64,000 nt of DNA, taken from contig JBATLL010000070.1 in the NCBI GenBank assembly GCA_049289295.1, forward strand, positions 1 through 64,000. Reading direction: 5' to 3'. Position 1 is the stretch's first letter. Each line of letters starts with the position of its first letter. The notes below the pieces were generated by a model. That model made no database searches, was not told the origin of the DNA, and worked only from the letters and a program-made list of their open reading frames with translations. Below, in pieces: positions 34,683 through 43,956 of this stretch. A program made the translations under genes and the position numbers. Source of the DNA: BOKV01 sp049289295. Its GTDB lineage: Bacteria > Pseudomonadota > Alphaproteobacteria > Rhizobiales > Rhizobiaceae.

Positions 34683-36881
34683 TCAGGCGAGATCGAAGCG
34701 GTCGGCGTTCATCACCTTGGTCCATGCCGTGACGAAATCGTCGACGAACTTCCTCTGGGAATCATCCTGGGCATAGACCTCACTGAGCGCGCGCAATTGC
34801 GAATTGGATCCGAAAACGAGATCAACCCGCGTCGCGGTCCACTTCACCTTGCCGCTCTTGCGGTCACGGCCTTCGAACTCTTCCTGCTCATCCGATACCG
34901 GCTTCCACTCTGTGCTCATGTCCAGCACGTTCACGAAGAAGTCTGTTGTCAGGGATTCCGCACGCTTGGTGAATACACCATGCTTGGATTGTCCATGATT
35001 GGCGCCCAGCACACGAAGTCCACCGACCAGGACGGTCATTTCCGGTGCGCTCAGCGTCAACAGCTGCGCGCGATCAACCAGCAATTCCTCGGCAGAAACA
35101 CTGAACCGGTTTTTCAGGTAGTTGCGGAAACCATCTGCGCGCGGTTCCAGAACCTCGAACGACTCGGTATCGGTCTGCTTCGCCGATGCGTCCATGCGTC
35201 CCGGTGTGAAGGGTACGGTGACCTTGTGGCCAGCATTCCTGGCAGCCTGTTCGATACCCACACAACCCGCCAGCACGATGAGATCGGCAAGCGAAACCTT
35301 CTTGCCGCTGCTCTGTGAGCCGTTGAAGGCTTTCTGGATGCCTTCGAGGACTTTCAGAACCTTCGACAGGCGCGAGGGCTGGTTCACTTCCCAGTTCTTC
35401 TGCGGAGCAAGACGGATGCGCGCACCATTGGCACCACCACGTTTGTCAGATCCACGGAAAGTCGAGGCCGATGCCCAGGCAGTTGAAACCATCTGGGATA
35501 CCGAAAGACCGGATGCCAGGATGCTTTCCTTGAGCGCCTTGATTTCCTTGGCACCGACAAGCTTGTGATCAACAGCCGGGATCGGATCCTGCCAGATCAG
35601 TTCTTCGGCAGGAACTTCCTTGCCGATGTAGCGTGAGCGCGGACCCATGTCGCGGTGAGTCAGCTTGAACCATGCCCGTGCGAACGCATCGGCAAACTCT
35701 GCCGGGTTCTTGTGGAAACGGCGCGAGATCTTTTCATAGGCCGGGTCCATGCGCATGGCCATGTCAGCCGTCGACATGAAGATCGGCACGCGCTTGGTTG
35801 GATCGGCCGGATCGGGAGCCATGTCTTCCCGCTTCAGGTTCTTCGGTGTCCAGACTGATGCACCGGCCGGGCTCTTGACCAGTTCCCATTCATAGCCGAA
35901 CAGCACGTCGAAATAACCCATGTCCCACTTGATCGGATTGGATGTCCACGCACCTTCCAGTCCGGAAGTAATGGTATCGCGGCCTTTTCCGCTCTTGTAG
36001 GAGCTGAGCCAGCCGAGGCCCATTGCCTCGACAGGCGCAGCTTCCGGTTCCGGGCCGACATGGGAGGTCGGGCCTGCACCATGCATCTTCCCGAAGGTGT
36101 GTCCACCGGCCGTCAGCGCAACGGTCTCGTAATCGTCCATCGCCATGCGCGCGAAAGTTTCGCGGATATCACGGCCCGAAGCGATCGGGTCGGGATTGCC
36201 GTTCGGGCCTTCGGGATTGACGTAGATGAGGCCCATCTGAACTGCAGCAAGCGGATTTTCCAGCTCGCGATCGCCAGTGTAGCGCTTGTCTCCCAGCCAC
36301 TCGGACTCCGTGCCCCAGTAGATATCCTCTTCCGGTTCCCAGACGTCCGCACGGCCGCCGCCGAAACCGAATGTCTTGCCACCCATGGATTCGATGGCGA
36401 CATTGCCCGCCAGAATCATCAGGTCGGCCCAGGAAATGGCATTGCCATATTTCTGCTTGATCGGCCAAAGCAGCCGACGCGCCTTGTCGAGGTTGCCATT
36501 GTCCGGCCAACTGTTGAGCGGCGCAAAGCGCTGGGTGCCCGAACCCGCACCACCGCGACCATCGCCCGTGCGATATGTGCCGGCGCTGTGCCATGCCATG
36601 CGGATGAACAGGCCGCCATAGTGACCATAGTCAGCCGGCCACCAGTCCTGGCTGTCGGTCATCAGTGCGGTGAGGTCTTTCTTCAGCGCCTTGAGGTCCA
36701 GCTTCTTGAACGCCTTCGCATAATCGAAACCGCTGGACATGGGATCGGAAAGTGACGAATTCTGGTGCAGGATTCTCAGGTTGAGCTGATTGGGCCACCA
36801 GTCCCTGTTGGACCTGGTCCCCATGTTTGTTGCGCCATGCATGATCGGGCACTTGCCCCCGGACTGAGCGTTTGCGTTCAT
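34683..36881 (-). CDS. katG: bifunctional catalase-peroxidase KatG
   Basis: Haem enzyme of 732 residues that removes hydrogen peroxide. The distal site RMAWHSAGTYRTGDGRGG (Arg, Trp, His) and the proximal-haem-ligand segment LTAGGHTFGKMHG are present, as is the tyrosine of the Met-Tyr-Trp crosslink in LIYVNPEGPNG. The two homologous peroxidase domains give the usual length. GGAGAG lies 6-11 bases before ATG 36881. It is divergent from oxyR, the expected activator. Confidence 0.98.
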   Translation of the reverse strand: MNANAQSGGKCPIMHGATNMGTRSNRDWWPNQLNLRILHQNSSLSDPMSSGFDYAKAFKKLDLKALKKDLTALMTDSQDWWPADYGHYGGLFIRMAWHSAGTYRTGDGRGGAGSGTQRFAPLNSWPDNGNLDKARRLLWPIKQKYGNAISWADLMILAGNVAIESMGGKTFGFGGGRADVWEPEEDIYWGTESEWLGDKRYTGDRELENPLAAVQMGLIYVNPEGPNGNPDPIASGRDIRETFARMAMDDYETVALTAGGHTFGKMHGAGPTSHVGPEPEAAPVEAMGLGWLSSYKSGKGRDTITSGLEGAWTSNPIKWDMGYFDVLFGYEWELVKSPAGASVWTPKNLKREDMAPDPADPTKRVPIFMSTADMAMRMDPAYEKISRRFHKNPAEFADAFARAWFKLTHRDMGPRSRYIGKEVPAEELIWQDPIPAVDHKLVGAKEIKALKESILASGLSVSQMVSTAWASASTFRGSDKRGGANGARIRLAPQKNWEVNQPSRLSKVLKVLEGIQKAFNGSQSSGKKVSLADLIVLAGCVGIEQAARNAGHKVTVPFTPGRMDASAKQTDTESFEVLEPRADGFRNYLKNRFSVSAEELLVDRAQLLTLSAPEMTVLVGGLRVLGANHGQSKHGVFTKRAESLTTDFFVNVLDMSTEWKPVSDEQEEFEGRDRKSGKVKWTATRVDLVFGSNSQLRALSEVYAQDDSQRKFVDDFVTAWTKVMNADRFDLA

Positions 36882-37113
36882 TATTCTCTCCAGCTTGACT
36901 TCACGAAAATTCCCTTGCCCGCACCACCCGCAATCAGGCCGCAGCAACGGTCCATGATCTGATAGTGGGGATTTCCATTACGGGTTCAAAGACTGACCAA
37001 TTGTCACGGCTGCTGCCTGCCTGTCACTTCAACAGACCTCGCGGCGGTGCCTGATCGACGAGAAAAGTCTGCACCTGTAACTGCTATTGCCATGAGCATA
37101 TCGTGCACAAACG

Positions 37114-37133
37114 ATAATTTCCAATTTGATTAT
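37114..37133. promoter_or_regulatory. candidate LysR/OxyR-type box between katG and oxyR
   Basis: ATAAT and ATTAT form an inverted repeat around ten bases (TTCCAATTTG) 26 bases before oxyR. A/T-rich symmetric boxes of this size next to a lysR-type gene usually serve autoregulation and control of the divergent gene. The match to the classic OxyR pattern (ATAG-N7-CTAT repeats) is poor, so this is tentative. Confidence 0.4.
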
Positions 37134-37158
37134 TGTGAAGTCATGATAAGAAACAACT

Positions 37159-38112
37159 ATGAAACTGACGCTTCGCCAGATGCAATATGTGGATGTGCTT
37201 GTCCGCCATCGACATTTTGCCCGCGCTGCAGACGCCGTGAACGTTTCCCAGCCGGCCCTCTCCGCCCAGATCATGGAAATGGAGCGAAGGCTCGGTGCCA
37301 GACTGTTCGAGCGCTCGAAAGCCGGCGTGTTTCCAACAGCGCTGTGTGAAAAGCTCCTGCCAGTCGTGAGAAGAATTCTTGACGACGCCCAGACTGTCCA
37401 GGATCTCGCTGCAGCAAGTGGGGGCATCCTTGCTGGCAGGCTGCGTCTTGGCGTGATCCCGACCATTGCACCCTATCTCCTGCCGAAACTGATGCCGAGG
37501 GCGAACGCGCTGTTCCCGGGCCTTGATCTTCAGATACGCGAAGGCATGACCCGGTCGCTCATCGAGGCATTGCAGGCGCGCCAGGTCGATCTGGCGCTGG
37601 TCGCCCTGCCAATCGATGCGCAGGGACTTGAAAGCCTGTCCCTCTTTCAGGACCGATTTGTCGTTGCCAAGACTCCCGGTGCCACCGATCTTCTCGTTGG
37701 TCCCGTCCATGTTGATGAAATACCGGCGGACAGGCTCCTGCTGCTCGCGGAAGGGCATTGCCTGCGCGACCATGCCCTGGAGGTTTGCGGCATTCAACGC
37801 GAAGGCTGGACGGTGAATTTCGAGGCAATGTCCATGGCAACACTGGTCCAGCTTGTTTCAAACGGGCTTGGAATGACCCTGCTGCCCGAAATGGCCGTGC
37901 CCTTTGAAAATCGTGACGGCGCGCTGGAACTGGTCGAATTTGTCGAACCCTGCCCCTCCCGTGACATTGGCCTTGTCTGGCGTTCCGGCAGCGAAAGGTC
38001 GGAAGATTACTCCACCTTTGGTGAACTGGTCCGCGAACTGGCCCCCAAGGCCGGTTCCAGTCTCCAGCTCTTGCCCGATCCATGGCCCGCGGGCCATGAG
38101 AGCGCCGTCTAG
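37159..38112 (+). CDS. oxyR: hydrogen peroxide-sensing LysR-type activator OxyR
   Basis: A 317-residue LysR-type regulator. The N-terminal HTH includes HFARAADAVNVSQPALSAQI. The redox pair is conserved as C201 and C210 in EGHCLRDHALEVC, the same nine-residue spacing as Cys199/Cys208 of E. coli OxyR. It is divergent from katG, its usual target. The 3' end converges on the small exported-protein gene with 5 bases between. Confidence 0.95.
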   Translation: MKLTLRQMQYVDVLVRHRHFARAADAVNVSQPALSAQIMEMERRLGARLFERSKAGVFPTALCEKLLPVVRRILDDAQTVQDLAAASGGILAGRLRLGVIPTIAPYLLPKLMPRANALFPGLDLQIREGMTRSLIEALQARQVDLALVALPIDAQGLESLSLFQDRFVVAKTPGATDLLVGPVHVDEIPADRLLLLAEGHCLRDHALEVCGIQREGWTVNFEAMSMATLVQLVSNGLGMTLLPEMAVPFENRDGALELVEFVEPCPSRDIGLVWRSGSERSEDYSTFGELVRELAPKAGSSLQLLPDPWPAGHESAV

Positions 38113-38117
38113 GTCAT

Positions 38118-38606
38118 TCAGCGCACCAGAATCGTGTGCGCCAGATCCTTGCCATTGGAAATCGTCACTTCGCTGAAGCCGCCAAGCTTGAGCAGGTCGA
38201 GGAAATTGAGGTTTTCCGGTGCGCCTGATCCCTGTAGCAATGGCGAGAAACGTGCTTCCGAACTCAACATCGAAAGCAGCGCGCGCAGCCGGTAGAGCGT
38301 GTCGAAGCGCCCGTCCTGGGTTGCCACGATGATCATCTTTTGCGCATCTGCACCTTTTGCAAGGATCACATAGCCTGCATCATACTGGCGGTCCAACTGG
38401 CGCTTCGAGAGTCCCGCGACCAGTCCGATGCGCGACTTGCGGTTTACGCCGGGCAGGGCGTCAACCAACGACTTGTAAACTTCTTCGCTCTGCGGAATGG
38501 GATAATAGTATCCCGCGTGACGGCCGTTTCCTTCTTCCTGCGCAAGGCTTGCCCCTGCGCCAACCATAATCGCGGCCAACGCCAGCAATATTCTCATGAA
38601 GCCCAA
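38118..38606 (-). CDS. small exported protein at end of the zwf-pgl-edd operon
   Basis: A 162-residue protein with a signal peptide (MRILLALAAIMVGAGASLA, cleavage near LAQ). The mature part contains YYYPIPQSEEVYKSLVDALPGVNRKSR and LAKGADAQKMIIVATQDG; I do not recognise a function. AGGAGG lies 5 bases before an in-frame TTG (38606) but 14 before the ATG at 38597, so I favour the TTG start. It begins 14 bases after edd stops and is probably co-transcribed with it, although nothing links it to sugar metabolism except position. Confidence 0.78.
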   Translation of the reverse strand: MGFMRILLALAAIMVGAGASLAQEEGNGRHAGYYYPIPQSEEVYKSLVDALPGVNRKSRIGLVAGLSKRQLDRQYDAGYVILAKGADAQKMIIVATQDGRFDTLYRLRALLSMLSSEARFSPLLQGSGAPENLNFLDLLKLGGFSEVTISNGKDLAHTILVR

Positions 38607-38620
38607 ATCACCCTCCTGGC

Positions 38621-40441
38621 TCAGGCAGGGAACACGCTCCCGCCCATGTCCGCTGATCCTGCATTGTTGCGGAAGACTGAAAACAGCTCCCGGCCAAGGC
38701 CAGTCTGGTTGCCCGAAAGGTCGGGAACCTCGACGGCCCGGCTGGCAAGTTCGCTTTCATTGACAAGAATGTCCAGCCTTCCCGTGATGGTATCCAGAAG
38801 AATACGGTCATTGTCACGCACACGCGCGATCGGCCCGCCATCAATTGCTTCCGGTGTCACATGAATGGCGCTGGGGATCTTCCCCGATGCGCCGGACATT
38901 CGCCCGTCCGTGACGAGGGCCACCTTGAAACCGCGATCCTGCAATACCCCAAGAACCGGGGTCAGCTTGTGCAGTTCCGGCATGCCATTTGCCCTTGGGC
39001 CCTGATAGCGGAGCACAGCAACGAAATCGCGTTCCAGCTCGCCGCGCTTGAATGCTGCGGTGATGTCGTTCTGGTCGTTGAAAACGATGGCAGGTGCTTC
39101 GATGACATGGCGTTCCGGTTTGACCGCCGAGACCTTGGCAACCGCGCGACCGAGATTGCCGCCAAGCATCTTCAGCCCGCCCGTAGCCTGGAAGGGCTGG
39201 GAGACGGGTGCCAGCACTTTCGGATTGCCGGAAACGCTCGCTGCCTTTTCCCACACGATGCTGCCTCTATCGTCAAGGCGGGGTTCCTGGCGATAACGCG
39301 ACAGGCCCGAGCCCCAGATCGTCAGCACATCATCGTGCAACATGCCTGCATCGAGCAGTTCGCCGATCAGATAGCCCATGCCGCCAGCAGCGTGGAAATG
39401 ATTGACGTCCGCCAGGCCATTTGGATAGACGCGCGCAATCAGCGGCACATTTTCGGAAAGGTCCGAAATATCTTCCCAGGTCAGATGAATGCCCGCCGCA
39501 TGAGCCATGGCCACGAGATGCAGCGTGTGGTTGGTTGATCCGCCGGTGGCATGCAGACCTATCACACCGTTCACGATTGCCTTTTCATCGATCACCTTGC
39601 CCGCCGGGATATAGTCGTTTCCAAGCGCGGTGATGGCGAGCGCACGGCGTGTGGCTTCCATGGTGAGGGCATCCCGCAACGGCGTGCCCGGGTTCACGAA
39701 GCTTGAACCGGGAAGGTGCAGGCCCATGATTTCCATCAGCATCTGGTTGGAATTTGCCGTTCCGTAGAAGGTGCAGGTGCCGGGCGAATGGTAGGACTTC
39801 GATTCAGCCTCCAGCAATTCGGCACGGCTGGCCTTGCCTTCCGCGAAAAGCTGGCGCACACGCGCCTTCTCGTCATTTGGCAGACCGGACGGCATTGGCC
39901 CGGCCGGCACGAAGATTGCTGGCAGGTGCCCGAATGCCAGTGCCGCAATCACGAGGCCCGGCACGATCTTGTCGCAAACGCCGAGGAACAGCACTGCATC
40001 GAACATGTTGTGGGAAAGTCCGATACCTGCCGCCATCGCGATCACGTCGCGCGAGAAAAGCGAGAGCTCCATGCCGGTCTGGCCCTGGGTGACGCCATCG
40101 CACATTGCAGGAACACCGCCCGCGACCTGGGCCACCGCGCCAGCTTCCTGCGCAGCCTGCTTGATCAGATCAGGGAAATCCTTGAAGGGCTGATGCGCCG
40201 ACAGCATGTCATTATAGGCTGTGATGATGCCGATATTGGCCACGGTGTCGCCGGATAGGGCGCCCTTGTCCCTGACCCCGCAGGCGGCAAATCCGTGAGC
40301 GAGATTGCCGCAGGACAGGATGGAACGATGCGGCCCCTTGCCGCCCGCTTCCGCAATCCGCGCCAGATAAGCCTCTCTTGTTGGCTTGCTCCGCTCGACG
40401 ATCCGCTGCGTGACAGCGGAAATTGCCCGCATGGTTTCCAT
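38621..40441 (-). CDS. edd: 6-phosphogluconate dehydratase (Entner-Doudoroff)
   Basis: [4Fe-4S] dehydratase of 606 residues forming 2-keto-3-deoxy-6-phosphogluconate. IlvD/Edd motifs: CDGVTQGQTGMELSLFSRDV, FLGVCDKIVPGLV, and TCTFYGTANSNQMLMEIMGL with iron-sulfur cysteines, plus DGRMSGASGKIPSAIHVTPE near the C-terminus. It is the third gene of zwf-pgl-edd, 30 bases after pgl. No eda aldolase gene lies in the window, so it must be encoded elsewhere. Confidence 0.97.
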   Translation of the reverse strand: METMRAISAVTQRIVERSKPTREAYLARIAEAGGKGPHRSILSCGNLAHGFAACGVRDKGALSGDTVANIGIITAYNDMLSAHQPFKDFPDLIKQAAQEAGAVAQVAGGVPAMCDGVTQGQTGMELSLFSRDVIAMAAGIGLSHNMFDAVLFLGVCDKIVPGLVIAALAFGHLPAIFVPAGPMPSGLPNDEKARVRQLFAEGKASRAELLEAESKSYHSPGTCTFYGTANSNQMLMEIMGLHLPGSSFVNPGTPLRDALTMEATRRALAITALGNDYIPAGKVIDEKAIVNGVIGLHATGGSTNHTLHLVAMAHAAGIHLTWEDISDLSENVPLIARVYPNGLADVNHFHAAGGMGYLIGELLDAGMLHDDVLTIWGSGLSRYRQEPRLDDRGSIVWEKAASVSGNPKVLAPVSQPFQATGGLKMLGGNLGRAVAKVSAVKPERHVIEAPAIVFNDQNDITAAFKRGELERDFVAVLRYQGPRANGMPELHKLTPVLGVLQDRGFKVALVTDGRMSGASGKIPSAIHVTPEAIDGGPIARVRDNDRILLDTITGRLDILVNESELASRAVEVPDLSGNQTGLGRELFSVFRNNAGSADMGGSVFPA

Positions 40442-40471
40442 TGTTCAGATCCTTTTCACGGTTGAGCGCAT

Positions 40472-41164
40472 TTACGGTGCCCAGAAAATCTGCAGACGGT
40501 CTGCGGCATTCCTCAGAACCGCGCGCACGGGCAGTTCCCGATCATCGCCTTCGCTCAGGGCGCGTTCGAGGACGGCGCGTTTTTCTGCGCCTTCGATATG
40601 AAGGGCGAGAAACCCGGCATCAAGAATGGCGCCAAGCGTCATGGTCAGTCGCGGCTCGCCTGCACCAGGTGCCGCCATGGTCATGACGCGTTCGCTGGTG
40701 GCAAGGTCGAGTGCCGCCGCCAGATTGTCTCCGCCGGGGAAGAGTGAAGCTGTATGGCCATCGCCGCCCATGCCAAGCACGAGGGCGTCATAGGAACCCA
40801 GCATCGTCATCCCGCGATTGGCAGCAAGGCACGCAGCATTGATGTCGCTTTCAATGCCGTCATGCATGGCAAACAGTCGCGCGTTCGCCGCCTTGTTCTT
40901 CATCAGGTGATTCCTGACGGAATTGACATTGAGACGTGGACTTTGCGCTGGTGCAAAACGTTCATCGACCAGACCGATTGTGACCAGTTCCCATGGAATG
41001 TCCGCCGTGGAAAGCCGCCCGAAAAAGGTGATCGGCGTTGTGCCGCCGGATACTGCCAGCCGGGCTGAGCCAGACACGGCGATTGCTCCGGCGAGTACGG
41101 CTGCAATGCCTGTGGCCAGCCCTTCAGCCAGTTCTTCGCGTGTATCATAGACATGCCAGCGCAT
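40472..41164 (-). CDS. pgl: 6-phosphogluconolactonase
   Basis: Cytosolic lactonase of 230 residues hydrolysing 6-phosphogluconolactone, made by Zwf, to 6-phosphogluconate. The glucosamine-6-phosphate isomerase/lactonase fold is evident from LAVSGGTTPITFF, GLVDERFAPAQSPRLN and LVLGMGGDGHTASLFPG. The start at 41164 shares one base with the zwf stop (TAATG), a coupled arrangement that fixes this start over longer frames. Confidence 0.94.
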   Translation of the reverse strand: MRWHVYDTREELAEGLATGIAAVLAGAIAVSGSARLAVSGGTTPITFFGRLSTADIPWELVTIGLVDERFAPAQSPRLNVNSVRNHLMKNKAANARLFAMHDGIESDINAACLAANRGMTMLGSYDALVLGMGGDGHTASLFPGGDNLAAALDLATSERVMTMAAPGAGEPRLTMTLGAILDAGFLALHIEGAEKRAVLERALSEGDDRELPVRAVLRNAADRLQIFWAP

Positions 41165-42645
41165 TATGCTTGGCCTTCCTCCTCGTGCCAGGTCCTTCCA
41201 TCCCGCTCGACCAGTGCGATGGCCGCTGACGGTCCCCAGGTCCCGGCGGTGTATTTCTTGCATTTCTGGCCTGTCTCTCCCCAGGCGGAAATGATCGGGT
41301 CGATCCACTGCCAGGCAGCCACCACTTCGTCACGGCGCATGAACAGCGTTGCATTGCCCCGCACCACATCCAGCAGAAGCCGCTCATAGGCATCAGGCGG
41401 GCGCTTCTCGAAACTGTCGGCAAAACTCATATCCAGTGCGACCTCGCGCAGGCGCATGCCGCCGGGTCCCGGATCCTTGATCATGATGATCTGGCTCACC
41501 GCCTCGTCCGGTTGCAGGCGAAGCACCAGCCGATTGGCAACAAGCTTGCCCGCGTCGGATGAAAAGATGTTGTGGGGCGCTGGCTTGAACTGGATGACGA
41601 TTTCCGAAACGCGCTGGGCAAGTCTCTTGCCGGTTCGCAGATAGAAGGGAACACCAGACCAGCGCCAGTTCGCGATCTCCGCCTTGATGGCGACAAAGGT
41701 TTCCGTGTCGGATGCGCCCCCTTCGATTTCATCGAGATAGCCGGGCACCGCGCCGCCATTTGCCGCGCCTGCCGTATACTGCCCGCGCACGGTCATATCA
41801 CCTGCATTGTTTGCATTGATGGGCTTGAGTGATCGCAACACTTTCAGCTTCTCGTCGCGAACAGCATCTGCATCAATGCTTGCGGGCGGCTCCATGGCCA
41901 CCAGGCACAACAGTTGCAGAAGGTGGTTTTGAACCATGTCCCGGATTGCGCCCGACTTGTCATAATAGCCCCCGCGACCTTCCACGCCGAGTGTTTCGGC
42001 GACCGTGATCTGCACATGGTCGATGTGGGCCGAGTTCCAGACGGGTTCATACAGGGCATTGGCAAACCGCAGGGCCATCAGGTTCTGAACGGTTTCCTTG
42101 CCGAGATAATGGTCGATACGGAAAATCTGGTCTTCGCGAAAATGCCGTCCGACAATCTCGTTTAGTGCACGCGCGCTTTCAAGGTCCTTGCCGATCGGCT
42201 TCTCGATGACCAGGCGCGAGCGAGCCCGCACCATGCCATTGGCGTGCAGGCGGCTGGCTATGTCGCCAAAAAGTGACGGGCTGACTGCCAGGTAGAAAGC
42301 GCGAACCCTTTCCTCATTTCCCAGCAGTTGCGCAAGTTCCGACCATCCCTTGTCCGATTTCGCATCGACAGCGACATAGTGCAGGCGTTTGAGGAAGGTT
42401 TCGACCGCGACCGCGTCCAGATCGGCCTCAGCTACATGCTCCATGAGTGCTGAGAGGGCGAAGTCGCGAAAGGCTTCGTCACTCATCTCTGCGCGTGCCG
42501 CGCCAATTATCCGCGATTCGCCGACGATCTGGCCGTCGGCTGCCCGGTGAAACAGCGCTGGGATCAGCTTGCGTTCCGAAAGATCGCCTGTGCCGCCGAA
42601 CACGACATAGTCGAACGGTTCGACGGGAATGAACTGGCTGGTCAT
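41164..42645 (-). CDS. zwf: glucose-6-phosphate 1-dehydrogenase
   Basis: NADP-linked enzyme of 493 residues feeding glucose-6-phosphate into the Entner-Doudoroff and pentose phosphate routes. The cofactor loop VVFGGTGDLSERKLIPALF and the active-site signature RIDHYLGKETVQNLMALRF are intact. ATG 42645 was chosen over an in-frame start six codons upstream because the family begins close to the cofactor loop. It heads zwf-pgl-edd; a perfect palindrome 54-69 bases upstream is the likely control site. Confidence 0.97.
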   Translation of the reverse strand: MTSQFIPVEPFDYVVFGGTGDLSERKLIPALFHRAADGQIVGESRIIGAARAEMSDEAFRDFALSALMEHVAEADLDAVAVETFLKRLHYVAVDAKSDKGWSELAQLLGNEERVRAFYLAVSPSLFGDIASRLHANGMVRARSRLVIEKPIGKDLESARALNEIVGRHFREDQIFRIDHYLGKETVQNLMALRFANALYEPVWNSAHIDHVQITVAETLGVEGRGGYYDKSGAIRDMVQNHLLQLLCLVAMEPPASIDADAVRDEKLKVLRSLKPINANNAGDMTVRGQYTAGAANGGAVPGYLDEIEGGASDTETFVAIKAEIANWRWSGVPFYLRTGKRLAQRVSEIVIQFKPAPHNIFSSDAGKLVANRLVLRLQPDEAVSQIIMIKDPGPGGMRLREVALDMSFADSFEKRPPDAYERLLLDVVRGNATLFMRRDEVVAAWQWIDPIISAWGETGQKCKKYTAGTWGPSAAIALVERDGRTWHEEEGQA

Positions 42646-42698
42646 TGCGGTCTTCCTTCGCAACGGGAATGGAGCAGGGCCTTATCCCGGTCTCTTTA

Positions 42699-42714
42699 TT
42701 TAAATCGATTTAAA
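42699..42714. promoter_or_regulatory. perfect 16-bp palindrome upstream of zwf
   Basis: TTTAAATCGATTTAAA is a perfect dyad with a central CG, in the gap between divergent zwf and the PLP-enzyme gene. LacI-family operators commonly have a central CG and arms of this size, so a LacI-type or other sugar-phosphate regulator is plausible. No such regulator gene lies in the window. Confidence 0.6.
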
Positions 42715-42804
42715 CCTTCAAGTCCATTTGTGCACGGGAAGTTTCACTTGTCCCCTTTGTGCAATTGAATATGGTCCCTTTCGTCCCAGAAGGAAGCTTC
42801 CCGA

Positions 42805-43953
42805 ATGAAGAATGAACTTTATCCGGCAACCGTTGCCGCGCAAGCCGGTGGCGCGATGGATCCGGCAACGGGGGGCCTGGTCCCTCCAATCCAGCCCTCC
42901 ACGACCTACGCGCGCGACCGCAATTATCAGTTGCTCAACGCGGACTTCATTTATGGCCGTGACGACAGCGACACCGTGCGCAAGGCCGAAGCGGTGATCA
43001 CTCGACTGGAAAAAGGGGAAGCGTCGCTGTTGTTTCCCTCCGGCATGGCTGCCACCGCTGCCTTGATGCGGACAATCCCTTCCGGCGCATCGCTGGTGAT
43101 CCAGTCCGGCATCTATTGGGGCACGACAAAATGGGTTCGTGAATTCTGCGCCCGTCGTTCCATAAATCTTGTCGCCGTCGACGCCACCGACAGCGATGCG
43201 CTTGCGGACATTGTCCGAAGGAACCGGCCCCACATTGTCTGGCTCGAAACACCTTCCAATCCCTGGCTGGGTACTGTGGACATCCTCAAGGCTTCGCAAG
43301 TCTGCCGCGAAACGGGATCATTGCTGGCGGTCGATGGCACGGCCGCAACACCGGTGCTGTCACAACCCCTGACCCTGGGAGCTGACATCTCGATGCACTC
43401 GGCCACCAAGGCGATCAACGGCCATTCGGATGTGCTGGCAGGAGTGCTGACCACATCAAACGCTGCTTCGCGCACCTGGCAGGAAATCAGGACGGATCGC
43501 CACGACGCTGGCGCCATCATCGGCAACTTCGAGGCATGGCTCCTGTTGAGAGGCATGCGCACGTTGCCGTTGCGGGTTGAACGCATGTCGTCAAACGCTC
43601 TGGCAATAGCACGCTGGCTCGAAGCGCACGACAAGGTCGAGCGGGTCTTCTATCCCGGCCTTGATTCACATCCGGGCCATGCGCTGGCTGCTCGTCAGAT
43701 GCAGGGTGGCTATGGCGGGCTGATGTCTTTCCTGATCAGGGGAAGCGGGCAGGACGCGCTTGATTTCTGCGGAGCGCTTGATCTGTTTCACCGGGCGACT
43801 TCGCTGGGTGGCGTGGAAAGTCTGGTGGAGCATCGCCACACGATCGAGGGCGATGCCACCGGCATCCCGCCTTCGCTAGTGCGCCTGTCGATCGGCATCG
43901 AGCATGTGGATGATCTCATTGCCGACCTGGACCAGGCTTTCGCTGCTGTCTGA
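42805..43953 (+). CDS. cystathionine gamma-synthase-family PLP enzyme
   Basis: A 382-residue fold-type I PLP enzyme of the Cys/Met metabolism family. The PLP and substrate regions YGRDDSDTVRKAEAVI and LFPSGMAATAAL are present, and the Schiff-base lysine is in HSATKAINGHSDVLAGV. The C-terminal VRLSIGIEHVDDLIADL is standard. Members act as cystathionine synthases, cystathionine lyases or methionine gamma-lyases and cannot be separated by eye. It is divergent from zwf and converges on the XRE regulator with 3 bases between. Confidence 0.9.
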   Translation: MKNELYPATVAAQAGGAMDPATGGLVPPIQPSTTYARDRNYQLLNADFIYGRDDSDTVRKAEAVITRLEKGEASLLFPSGMAATAALMRTIPSGASLVIQSGIYWGTTKWVREFCARRSINLVAVDATDSDALADIVRRNRPHIVWLETPSNPWLGTVDILKASQVCRETGSLLAVDGTAATPVLSQPLTLGADISMHSATKAINGHSDVLAGVLTTSNAASRTWQEIRTDRHDAGAIIGNFEAWLLLRGMRTLPLRVERMSSNALAIARWLEAHDKVERVFYPGLDSHPGHALAARQMQGGYGGLMSFLIRGSGQDALDFCGALDLFHRATSLGGVESLVEHRHTIEGDATGIPPSLVRLSIGIEHVDDLIADLDQAFAAV

Positions 43954-43956
43954 AAC

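Noticed and set aside
34617..35318. Plus-strand frame of 233 codons opposite katG
   Set aside because: KatG is unambiguous on the other strand, the frame begins inside the katG terminator and the translation resembles no family.
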